A stretch of 5,968 bases of DNA from an uncultured Helicobacter sp. (GTDB lineage Bacteria > Campylobacterota > Campylobacteria > Campylobacterales > Helicobacteraceae), in NCBI GenBank assembly GCA_944325475.1, contig CALVAF010000165.1:1-5968 (forward strand), given 5' to 3'. Under the pieces are notes generated by a model, which had not been told where the DNA came from, did not search any database, and saw nothing but the letters and a program-made list of their open reading frames with translations. Shown here in pieces: positions 1 to 5,427 of the stretch. The position numbers were made by a program, and so were the translations under genes. Numbering within the stretch: the stretch's first letter is position 1; each line of letters opens with the position of its first letter.

Positions 1-99
1 AAACTTAGATTTGACAAGCAAAAAAGCAAAAAACAACCCCAAAAACAAAATCCCTATCGCCGCACCAATTAGCACCAAAACTAAAAAATCTCGTTGCAT
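1..99 (-). CDS. N-terminal fragment of a membrane-anchored protein, unidentified
   Basis: Reading the minus strand from the ATG at 99-97 gives 33 residues that stay open to the left edge, so the 3' part of the gene is outside the window. After a short polar start (MQRD) there is one long hydrophobic stretch, about residues 5-29 and rich in L, V, I, F and G, ending in VKSK. This looks like a signal anchor with a positively charged far side. In-frame TTG (two codons upstream) and GTG (four codons upstream) are alternative starts. A GGAG lies 5 bases before the TTG but 11 before the ATG, so the TTG may be the true start. A TATAAT at 139-134 is placed to drive it. RmuC-type proteins begin this way, but so do many others, so I give no function. 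Confidence 0.5.
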   Translation of the reverse strand, partial: MQRDFLVLVLIGAAIGILFLGLFFAFLLVKSKF

Positions 100-133
100 T
101 TGCAAATCCACTCCACTATTAATCTTAACTTAA

Positions 134-139
134 ATTATA
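134..139 (-). promoter_or_regulatory. Putative -10 box for the left-edge gene
   Basis: The minus strand reads TATAAT here, 34 bases before the ATG at 99, which leaves a short leader. It faces away from the dapD promoter 44 bases to the right, making this a divergent promoter region. No clear -35 box is seen, as is usual for the main sigma factor of Campylobacterota. The assignment rests on the motif match and its position only. Confidence 0.45.
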
Positions 140-182
140 CTCTTTTTTGGATTGAATTTTGTAGAATCACTCAAACTTTGGC

Positions 183-188
183 TATAAT
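183..188 (+). promoter_or_regulatory. Putative -10 box of the dapD promoter
   Basis: The plus strand reads TATAAT, preceded by AACTTTGGC (174-182), 21 bases before the dapD ATG. The predicted transcript would start around 194-196. That leaves only a short leader containing AGGG (201-204), which is the likely ribosome binding site 5 bases before the start. The upstream context is nearly identical to the two promoter copies in front of the protease gene (14 of 15 bases shared). Confidence 0.6.
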
Positions 189-209
189 AGCAAACAAAAA
201 AGGGTTTTT

Positions 210-1415
210 ATGAATACAGATGAATTTAAACAAAAAGTTAATGAGATTCAAGCAAAAAGTGACTACAAAGCCCCACTTGGCTTTGGAATCTGCTATGCAG
301 ATGTGGGCGTAGTTAGCAACAAAGTTTTGCAAGCTACTTATCCAGTTTTAAATTGGCAGGAAAATTTTGGCAGTTATGCCATTTTTTGGGATTTGCGTGA
401 GGAATGCGAAATCTTAGAAGATTGCGAAAGTGAGCTTGTTTTTGGAATCACTGAAGAATTTGTCATCAAATCTTTAGAGGCATTTTCTCCCTATCTAACA
501 GAAACCCAAAGCAACCCAAATGCGCACAAAAATGTTGCTGTTGTTTTGGAACTCCAAAGGGCATTGCAAGAAAACAGAATCTACACCGAAAATGGCGATT
601 TCCGCTACCGATTCTGCGCACTTTATGAAGATAAACAATGCAAAAGCGTTGAATCAGCATATATGAAACTCCTTGCACTCTCTCTTGGCAAAGCTCCTCT
701 TAGAAGCTTGTATTTAGACGGAATCTTTGGGCTTTTGACTAATGTAGCTTGGAGTGGAAATGTGCCTTTTGAGCTAGATTGGCTAAGAGAAAATGAAATT
801 GCACTCAAAATGCGTGGTGAATTCCCAGCGATTGATTTTGTCGATAAATTCCCTCGTTATTTAATGCAGGTGATTCCACAATATGATAATATCCGCTTAC
901 TAGACACCGCAAAAACTCGCTTTGGTGCGTATCTAGGCACCGGTGGCTACACACAAATGCCCGGAGCTAGTTATGTGAATTTCAATGCCGGTGCAATGGG
1001 TGCATGTATGAATGAAGGCAGAATCTCCTCTAGCGTTATCGTTGGCGAAGGTAGCGATGTAGGCGGTGGTGCAAGTATCCTAGGTGTGTTAAGCGGCGGG
1101 AACTCTGACCCCATTAGCATTGGCAAAAACTGCCTATTGGGTGTCAATAGCTCCACAGGAATTAGTCTAGGAGATGGATGCATAGTCGATGGCGGAATTG
1201 CGATTCTAGCTGGCACGATTTTTAAAATCACTCTTGAAGAGGCTCACAAGATTAAAGAAATCAATCCCGATTTTGAAATCAAAGAAAGTGGGCTTTATAA
1301 AGGTAGAGAGCTATCAGGCAAAAATGGTGTGCATTTTAGGCAAGATTCTAAAAGTGGCGTCATGATTGCTTTCCGCTCCAATCGCACAATCGAGCTTAAT
1401 TCCGCGCTCCACTAA
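210..1415 (+). CDS. dapD: 2,3,4,5-tetrahydropyridine-2,6-dicarboxylate N-succinyltransferase
   Basis: This cytoplasmic enzyme transfers a succinyl group from succinyl-CoA to tetrahydrodipicolinate, a committed step of the succinylase branch to meso-diaminopimelate (peptidoglycan) and lysine. The 401-residue product has an N-terminal domain of about 240 residues followed by a left-handed beta-helix of hexapeptide repeats from about residue 252 to 335. The helix begins GASYVNFNAG and continues through GRISSSVIVGEGSDVGGG and later IGKNCLLG and LGDGCIVDGG. The length and the long N-terminal domain match the DapD type I recall from epsilonproteobacteria rather than the shorter E. coli type (about 274 residues). 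The ATG at 210 is preceded by AGGG at a good distance and a TATAAT, so the start is secure. It stands alone as a transcription unit, ending just before a strong hairpin. The frame is intact with no odd features. Confidence 0.93.
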   Translation: MNTDEFKQKVNEIQAKSDYKAPLGFGICYADVGVVSNKVLQATYPVLNWQENFGSYAIFWDLREECEILEDCESELVFGITEEFVIKSLEAFSPYLTETQSNPNAHKNVAVVLELQRALQENRIYTENGDFRYRFCALYEDKQCKSVESAYMKLLALSLGKAPLRSLYLDGIFGLLTNVAWSGNVPFELDWLRENEIALKMRGEFPAIDFVDKFPRYLMQVIPQYDNIRLLDTAKTRFGAYLGTGGYTQMPGASYVNFNAGAMGACMNEGRISSSVIVGEGSDVGGGASILGVLSGGNSDPISIGKNCLLGVNSSTGISLGDGCIVDGGIAILAGTIFKITLEEAHKIKEINPDFEIKESGLYKGRELSGKNGVHFRQDSKSGVMIAFRSNRTIELNSALH

Positions 1416-1421
1416 AACTTT

Positions 1422-1445
1422 GTGATTCTGCCTTAGCAGAATCAC
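1422..1445. terminator. Hairpin between convergent dapD and pgeF, probable bidirectional terminator
   Basis: GTGATTCTGC (1422-1431) pairs perfectly with GCAGAATCAC (1436-1445) around a 4-base loop. It begins 7 bases after the dapD stop and lies 36 bases past the stop of the convergent minus-strand gene. On the plus strand it is followed by only a weak T-rich stretch (TTCAT). On the minus strand it is followed by AAAGTTTT. The stem is convincing, but the poor T-tracts make its efficiency as a Rho-independent terminator uncertain. Confidence 0.65.
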
Positions 1446-1480
1446 TTCATAAAATCACCCCCATGATTAAACTTTTAAAC

Positions 1481-2029
1481 CTATTCTAAACTTGCAAACA
1501 TTCCAAATCTACCGCACTTCTTATCTTTACGATACGAAAAATACCTCCCACTACAACAAGTACAAAGCAAACTAATCCTATAATCAAAAATCCCAATCTC
1601 CCCAAATTGCGCCTCTAAAACCGCTATCAAATCCAAATAGATTCTTCCCTCTCTTAAAATCTCCCCAACCCTCAATGCTTCACTCATAACCTCCCTACCC
1701 ACTTCATAGCAACAACCCCGAATTGAAGGTCCCACATACGCAAAAATATCGCTTGGATTGCTTTGGTATTGCTTTTGCAAAATCTCATATGCCCTAAAAA
1801 CAATCCCCCTCTCAACGCCAAGCCTCCCAGCATGGAGCAGCACTGCAACCCTCTTTGTCCTATCATACAAAACAATAGGATTGCAATCTGCCACCATAAT
1901 GAGTCCCACCAAGCCTTTTTTATCCAATATAATTCCATCGCCATTACCTAGCAATCCAGCCTTAGAAGCCCTCAAAATTTCATTCCCATGCACTTGATAA
2001 AAAGCACAATTCCCCCAAAGAATACCCAT
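1481..2029 (-). CDS. pgeF: Surviving ORF of the PgeF/YfiH (laccase-domain, peptidoglycan editing) protein
   Basis: This 182-residue open frame holds most of the conserved core of the YfiH/DUF152 family, cytoplasmic proteins long called laccase-domain or polyphenol oxidases. In E. coli the member PgeF removes peptidoglycan precursors carrying L-Ser in place of L-Ala. Visible motifs in order are QVHG (12-15), GDGI (30-33), ADCNPIVL (47-54), LLHAGRLG (64-71), VGPSIRGCCYEVG, CTCC and SYRKDKKCGRFG near the C-terminus. The metal ligands expected for the family are present: His14, Cys49 and His66. The ATG at 2029 has no good ribosome binding site and would drop about 40 N-terminal residues found in homologues, so it is probably an artefact of a frameshift. 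HAGRLG differs from the usual HAGWRG. It follows the mreB-like gene on the same strand and is probably co-transcribed with it. Confidence 0.8.
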   Translation of the reverse strand: MGILWGNCAFYQVHGNEILRASKAGLLGNGDGIILDKKGLVGLIMVADCNPIVLYDRTKRVAVLLHAGRLGVERGIVFRAYEILQKQYQSNPSDIFAYVGPSIRGCCYEVGREVMSEALRVGEILREGRIYLDLIAVLEAQFGEIGIFDYRISLLCTCCSGRYFSYRKDKKCGRFGMFASLE

Positions 2030-2149
2030 AAGATTCTAGCGCTTCTCTACGATTTTGCTCCACTTCTTCTTGAGTGGAATCGCCGGCATAAAAGAGACAT
2101 TACTCCCCTCTTTACTAAACCAAAGTCTTAAATTATCACAAAAAATCAT
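1481..2149 (-). pseudogene. pgeF: Full extent of a frameshifted pgeF/YfiH-family gene
   Basis: The family start is most likely the ATG at 2149-2147, directly after the mreB-like stop codon. From there the frame reads MIFCDNLRLWFSKEGSNVSF and then runs into a TAG at 2038-2036. The expected next family segment (YAGDSTQEEVEQNRREALES, continuing to GELCF) is present but in another frame, from 2090 to about 2004. The original frame then resumes at YQVHG. Joining the three pieces gives about 221 residues, close to the usual family size (about 220-250). One base appears missing at the T-run 2093-2090 (four T, five expected). One base appears extra at the G-run 2016-2012 or the T-run 2003-1999. The shifts cancel, but the stop between them blocks normal translation. 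This is either a real inactivation or two homopolymer errors in the assembly. Confidence 0.72.
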
Positions 2150-3178
2150 CTATATTTGCCCCCCCCCCCTCCCCACTCCACTCCATTCCACTCTATCATA
2201 CGCCTCATAATTTTGCATAATAATACAGACTCCCTTAGAAATGTCTAGCAGTGGATTTGGGGAGAGATTGATTTGCATTTTTAGCTCCTCTTCCAAAAAT
2301 TCCTTCATTCCCTCCATAAGCGCCATACCACCGGTAAGAATTGCCCCATCTTCAATCAAATCAGGTGCAATTTGTGGAGGGGATTTTTGAATGGCTTCCA
2401 AAATAGTATTTTTCACCCTAAACATTCCTGCTAAAAGCACCGGCTTTAAGTCGTTTAAATTTAACTCATAGGCAATAGGCATACCTGTAGCTAGAGATTT
2501 TGCACCAATATTAATAATCGAATTCTCACCAAAAACATTAACTTGTCGCTTGATACTCTCGGCTAACTCCTTGCTAATGCCAATATTTTTGTTATGCCTG
2601 CAATACTCCACCAACGCATAATCAATAAAATCCCCTGCTTCTTTGGTAAAAGCACTTGCAATCAAACCCCCAAGGGAGATGATACTCACCTCAATCAAAC
2701 CACCACCCACATCAATAATCATCTTTGCCCTTGAAGTACTAATATCAAGCCCAGCCCCCACACTTGCACTAAAGGGATCTTCTATCAAAAAAGCTTCTTT
2801 AGCACCTGCTAGAATCGTCGCCTCATACAAAGAATATCGCTCCACTTGCGTAAGATTCCTTGGGATACTAATCCCCACACGCGGAGCTAGATTCCGCGTT
2901 TGCCCAAGGGCGATTAAAGCACTAATAAAAATCTTTGTCATCTCAAAATCACTAATAGCACCATTTAAAAGCGGGTTAATCACTTCAAAATTACTCGGAG
3001 CACGCCCCAGCATTTTCTTTGCCTGATCCCCCACACACACGATTCGCTTCGTTCCCCCCATATCCTCTAGGGCAATGCAAGTCGCCTCACAAAAAATAAT
3101 ATCCTCTGCATTATTTCTCACTATCGTATTGACCGTACCTAAATCGATTGCAATATCATTTCTCTCTAAAAAAGCCAT
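2150..3178 (-). CDS. Divergent MreB/actin-like (rod shape-determining) protein
   Basis: The 342-residue product has the bacterial actin fold of MreB: phosphate-1 motif DLGTVNT (12-18), IPRNLTQVER (105-114), AGAKEAFLIEDP (124-135, with the likely catalytic Glu133), phosphate-2 region DVGGG (156-160) and adenosine motif LTGGMALMEG (281-290). MreB forms membrane-bound filaments in the cytoplasm that guide wall synthesis. This is unlikely to be the main MreB: DVGGG is followed by Leu-Ile instead of Thr-Thr, and LTGGG has become LTGGM. A typical N-terminal membrane helix is not obvious in the short start MAFLERND. The actin fold should end near residue 331. The remaining tail (SGVGRGGGQI) is encoded by a G-rich stretch with an 11-G run. 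GGAG (3186-3183) precedes the ATG and a TATAAT lies at 3212-3207. The stop touches the natural pgeF start, suggesting an operon. No mreC or mreD is adjacent. Confidence 0.82.
   Translation of the reverse strand: MAFLERNDIAIDLGTVNTIVRNNAEDIIFCEATCIALEDMGGTKRIVCVGDQAKKMLGRAPSNFEVINPLLNGAISDFEMTKIFISALIALGQTRNLAPRVGISIPRNLTQVERYSLYEATILAGAKEAFLIEDPFSASVGAGLDISTSRAKMIIDVGGGLIEVSIISLGGLIASAFTKEAGDFIDYALVEYCRHNKNIGISKELAESIKRQVNVFGENSIINIGAKSLATGMPIAYELNLNDLKPVLLAGMFRVKNTILEAIQKSPPQIAPDLIEDGAILTGGMALMEGMKEFLEEELKMQINLSPNPLLDISKGVCIIMQNYEAYDRVEWSGVGRGGGQI
2159..2169 (-). repeat. Eleven-base poly-G tract at the 3' end of the mreB-like gene
   Basis: The coding (minus) strand carries 11 consecutive G, written as C2159-C2169 on the plus strand. 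It encodes the RGGG near the C-terminus and ends 9 bases before the natural pgeF ATG (2149). Runs of this length are the standard slippage sites of phase-variable genes in Helicobacter and Campylobacter. Worked out by hand, 10 G gives the tail GGGKYR with a TGA overlapping the pgeF ATG. Twelve G gives GGGANIDDFL with the stop 11 bases inside pgeF. That the length varies in the population is inference. Confidence 0.85.
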
Positions 3179-3206
3179 GACTCTCCAAACTCAAAAATTT
3201 CCCAAA

Positions 3207-3212
3207 ATTATA
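3207..3212 (-). promoter_or_regulatory. Putative extended -10 box of the mreB-like/pgeF unit
   Basis: The minus strand reads TGTTATAAT, an extended -10 (TG, one base, TATAAT), with the TATAAT ending 28 bases before the ATG at 3178. GGAGAG (3186-3181) follows as the ribosome binding site. No second minus-strand promoter is evident before pgeF, so both genes probably depend on this one. Confidence 0.5.
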
Positions 3213-3269
3213 ACAAAACTCCCTGCAAACTCCCATTTTAAAAACCAAAATTTTTTTCCAAACTTTTGC

Positions 3270-3275
3270 TATAAT
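3270..3275 (+). promoter_or_regulatory. Putative -10 box, distal promoter copy of the protease-prmC operon
   Basis: TATAAT preceded by AACTTTTGC, 58 bases before the protease ATG. It would start transcripts around 3282, inside the second repeat copy. Confidence 0.5.
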
Positions 3276-3291
3276 TTTTACCAACTTTTGC

Positions 3292-3297
3292 TATAAT
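3292..3297 (+). promoter_or_regulatory. Putative -10 box, proximal promoter copy of the protease-prmC operon
   Basis: TATAAT in the same context as the distal copy, 36 bases before the ATG at 3334. A transcript from around 3304 would have a 30-base leader carrying AGAGGAA (3324-3330) as ribosome binding site. I consider this copy the more likely main start. Confidence 0.55.
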
Positions 3298-3333
3298 TTG
3301 TAAAAACTTTAAAATCAAAATCAAGAGGAAAGA

Positions 3334-4560
3334 ATGTATTTTATCTTGTTTTATGGCTTATTTTTGACACTCCCAAAGATGATTCTTAGCATAATACAAT
3401 TAAACTTTTTAAAAACCCAACGCGAGAAAAAACCTTATATTTTAGATTCAGAATCTTTTAAAAAAGCTGCAAATTATGCGATTATAAAAGAAAAAATCTC
3501 TCTTTTAAGCACTTTTGTGGATTTTGGTTTGCTTATAGTTTGGATTCTCTTTGGTTTGCAAACCCTACAAACCTTCTTAGTATCATTCTTCCCTGCTAAC
3601 TCGCTTTTAGGAAGCACAGCTTTTGTCTTGATTTTTTTACTAATTCAGAGTCTCTGCTCCCTACCTATTGGTGCTTATCAGACTTTAATCATTGACAAAA
3701 AATTTGGCTTTGCAAAGGGTGGAATCAAGCTTTTTATCTTTGATTCTATCAAGTCTTTTTTGCTTCTCATAATCCTTGGTGGAATCTTAATTTATCTTTT
3801 TACATGGATTATTGCTAATGTGCCTGCATGGGAGTTTTACGCCTTTATTGTGGGGGCAGTTTTAATTGTCGCAACCAACCTGCTCTACCCCACCCTCATT
3901 GCACCAATGTTTAATAAATTTACGACTTTGCAAAATGAGGATTTAAAGGGTGCAATTCAAAGTCTTTTAACCCAAGTGGGATTCCGCTCCAATGGTGTTT
4001 TTGTGATGGATGCCTCACGTCGCGATGGTAGGCTTAATGCCTATTTTGGTGGGATTGGAAAGTCCAAACGTGTCATTTTGTTTGACACTTTACTAGAAAA
4101 AATCCCAAAAGATTCAATTCTTGCGGTTTTGGGGCATGAGCTAGGGCATTTCAAACACAATGATATTTACAAAATGATGGGGCTTGTGTTGTTGTTCCTT
4201 TTTGTTCTTTTGCTCTTGATTGCCAACCTACCACAATCCCTATTTGCTGAGGCTAATCTCACGCAATCCCCACATAGTATTATTGTTTTTTTACTTCTTT
4301 TAAGCGCACCCATTGGGTTTTATTTTATCCCTATTATCGGCTATTTTAGCCGCAAAAACGAATACAATGCCGACTCCTTTGGTGCAAAACTCACCAGCAA
4401 TGAAGCCCTAGCAAACGCCCTTTTACTGCTTGTAAAAGAGAACAATTCTTTCCCACTCTCCCACAAGATTTATTTGCATTTTTACTACACGCACCCACCC
4501 CTTATGGAAAGACTTATTGCCCTTAATTGCGAACATCTAGCCCTTAAGGAAACAAAATGA
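3334..4560 (+). CDS. M48-family membrane zinc metalloprotease, Ste24/CAAX-protease-like
   Basis: This 408-residue integral membrane protein resembles eukaryotic CAAX prenyl protease 1 (Ste24, peptidase family M48A) and related bacterial proteins. The zinc site is complete: HELGH at 268-272 (two His ligands and the catalytic Glu269) and NEYNAD at 342-347, where Glu343 is the expected third ligand. Hydrophobic stretches lie near 2-24, 53-86, 93-112, 133-162, 168-190, 282-300 and 315-338, consistent with the seven-helix Ste24 barrel. In bacteria, which lack prenylated CAAX substrates, such enzymes are presumed to act in membrane protein turnover; the substrate here is unknown. AGAGGAA upstream supports the ATG at 3334. 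The 3' end overlaps prmC by 4 bases, so the two are translationally coupled. From memory, H. pylori also has a Ste24-like gene next to hemK/prmC, suggesting conserved gene order. Confidence 0.88.
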   Translation: MYFILFYGLFLTLPKMILSIIQLNFLKTQREKKPYILDSESFKKAANYAIIKEKISLLSTFVDFGLLIVWILFGLQTLQTFLVSFFPANSLLGSTAFVLIFLLIQSLCSLPIGAYQTLIIDKKFGFAKGGIKLFIFDSIKSFLLLIILGGILIYLFTWIIANVPAWEFYAFIVGAVLIVATNLLYPTLIAPMFNKFTTLQNEDLKGAIQSLLTQVGFRSNGVFVMDASRRDGRLNAYFGGIGKSKRVILFDTLLEKIPKDSILAVLGHELGHFKHNDIYKMMGLVLLFLFVLLLLIANLPQSLFAEANLTQSPHSIIVFLLLLSAPIGFYFIPIIGYFSRKNEYNADSFGAKLTSNEALANALLLLVKENNSFPLSHKIYLHFYYTHPPLMERLIALNCEHLALKETK

Positions 4561-5393
4561 TTCTTAAAGAAGCACTTGATTTTGGCACAAAAATCTTAAA
4601 AAACAAAGGAATTGAGCGACCCCGCTTAGAAGCAGAAATCTTACTCTCTCATGCCTTAAACCAACCTAGAATCTACCTCCACAGCCACAGCACACAAGAG
4701 CTTTTACCCTTTTATGAAATGCTTTTTACTAACTTTATCCAAAGACGTGAGAATCACGAACCTATCGAATACATTATTAATAAAGTCAATTTTTATGGGG
4801 AAGAATTTTATATTGACAGAGGGGTTTTGATTCCACGTCCAGAAACTGAAATTTTAGTGGATAAGGCAAAAGACATCATCATACAAAATGCCTGTGAAAA
4901 TATCATAGAAATCGGCATTGGTAGCGGGATTATTAGCATTATGCTGGCTCTTTTATTACATGATTCAAACCTCAACTTCCATGCTAGCGACATTTCCCCA
5001 GAAGCCCTTTTTAACACCCATGTGAATCTTAAAAGATTCCAAATTACCAACCTCAAACTTTATAAAAGCGCTTTTTTGGATTTTAACACCACACAAAACA
5101 TCACTTTTGACTTGCTTATTTCCAACCCCCCTTATATCAAAAGCGGAGAATCCCTACCACCTTCTCTTAGTTTTGAACCACAAAGCGCTTTGTTTGGCGG
5201 GGAAAAGGGCGATAAGATTCTCCACCACATCATCACCCTAGCCCACCAAAGCAAGATTCCACATTTGATTTGCGAAATGGGTTATGACCAAAAAGCAAGT
5301 ATAGAGAGTTTTATGCAGACTATTCCACATACAAAGCTAGAGTTTTATCAAGATTTAGCGGGATTAGATAGAGGGTTTGTCATTCAGTTTTAA
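4557..5393 (+). CDS. prmC: Peptide chain release factor N5-glutamine methyltransferase
   Basis: PrmC (formerly HemK) uses S-adenosylmethionine to methylate the glutamine of the GGQ motif in release factors RF1 and RF2, which raises termination efficiency. The 278-residue length is normal. Visible features are a helical N-terminal domain (1-80) for release factor binding, the family motif IPRPETE (92-98), the SAM-binding loop EIGIGSG (118-124) and the catalytic NPPY (190-193), followed by IKSGE and the later EPQSALFGGEKGD. The start overlaps the protease stop as ATGA. TAAGGA (4545-4550) lies 6 bases before the ATG, a strong ribosome binding site inside the upstream gene. Older annotation of this family as protoporphyrinogen oxidase is incorrect. 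Confidence 0.94.
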   Translation: MILKEALDFGTKILKNKGIERPRLEAEILLSHALNQPRIYLHSHSTQELLPFYEMLFTNFIQRRENHEPIEYIINKVNFYGEEFYIDRGVLIPRPETEILVDKAKDIIIQNACENIIEIGIGSGIISIMLALLLHDSNLNFHASDISPEALFNTHVNLKRFQITNLKLYKSAFLDFNTTQNITFDLLISNPPYIKSGESLPPSLSFEPQSALFGGEKGDKILHHIITLAHQSKIPHLICEMGYDQKASIESFMQTIPHTKLEFYQDLAGLDRGFVIQF

Positions 5394-5427
5394 TCAAATA
5401 AGCACAAAAAGCTTATTTGATTTCTTT
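5394..5427 (+). terminator. Rho-independent terminator after prmC, probably acting both ways
   Basis: TCAAATAAGC (5394-5403) pairs perfectly with GCTTATTTGA (5411-5420) around a 7-base loop, starting directly after the prmC stop, and is followed by TTTCTTT. The right arm contains the stop codon of the convergent SPOR gene (5415-5413). The hairpin can also form in that transcript, where its loop reads TTTTTGT. Confidence 0.75.

Larger units (their letters stand above)
3261..3299 (+). repeat. Tandem duplication of a promoter core
   Basis: The 17-base sequence AACTTTTGCTATAATTT occurs at 3261-3277 and again, identically, at 3283-3299, an offset of 22 bases (about two helical turns). The flanks are also similar: CCA before the first copy and CC before the second, and TTTTTA against TTTGTA from 3275 and 3297. 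Each copy contains a complete TATAAT, so this is a duplicated promoter rather than an unrelated repeat. Confidence 0.85.

Noticed and set aside
971..1231. An 86-codon minus-strand open frame inside dapD
   Set aside because: It is antisense to the hexapeptide repeats of dapD. The Pro- and Ile-rich product mirrors the glycine-rich codons of the real gene.
1684..1944. An 86-codon minus-strand frame overlapping pgeF in another frame
   Set aside because: The overlapping frame carries the full set of PgeF core motifs (ADC, HAG, GPSI); this one has none. It was checked as a possible third frameshift piece and is not one.
2036..2096. Programmed ribosomal frameshifting to express full-length PgeF
   Set aside because: It would need a -1 shift at TCT TTT and then a +1 shift at the T5 run. 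Neither is a strong slippery site with an obvious downstream structure, and PgeF genes are not known for recoding. Mutation or sequencing error is simpler.
2643..3026. A 127-codon plus-strand open frame antisense to the mreB-like gene
   Set aside because: It is opposite a well-supported gene, has no ribosome binding site or promoter that I can see, and its product has no recognisable motif. It follows from the codon use of the real gene.
3075..3296. A 73-codon plus-strand open frame crossing the mreB-like start and the promoter region
   Set aside because: It reads through the promoter repeats and the minus-strand -10 box, its composition is typical of translated AT-rich spacer, and the ATG lacks a ribosome binding site.
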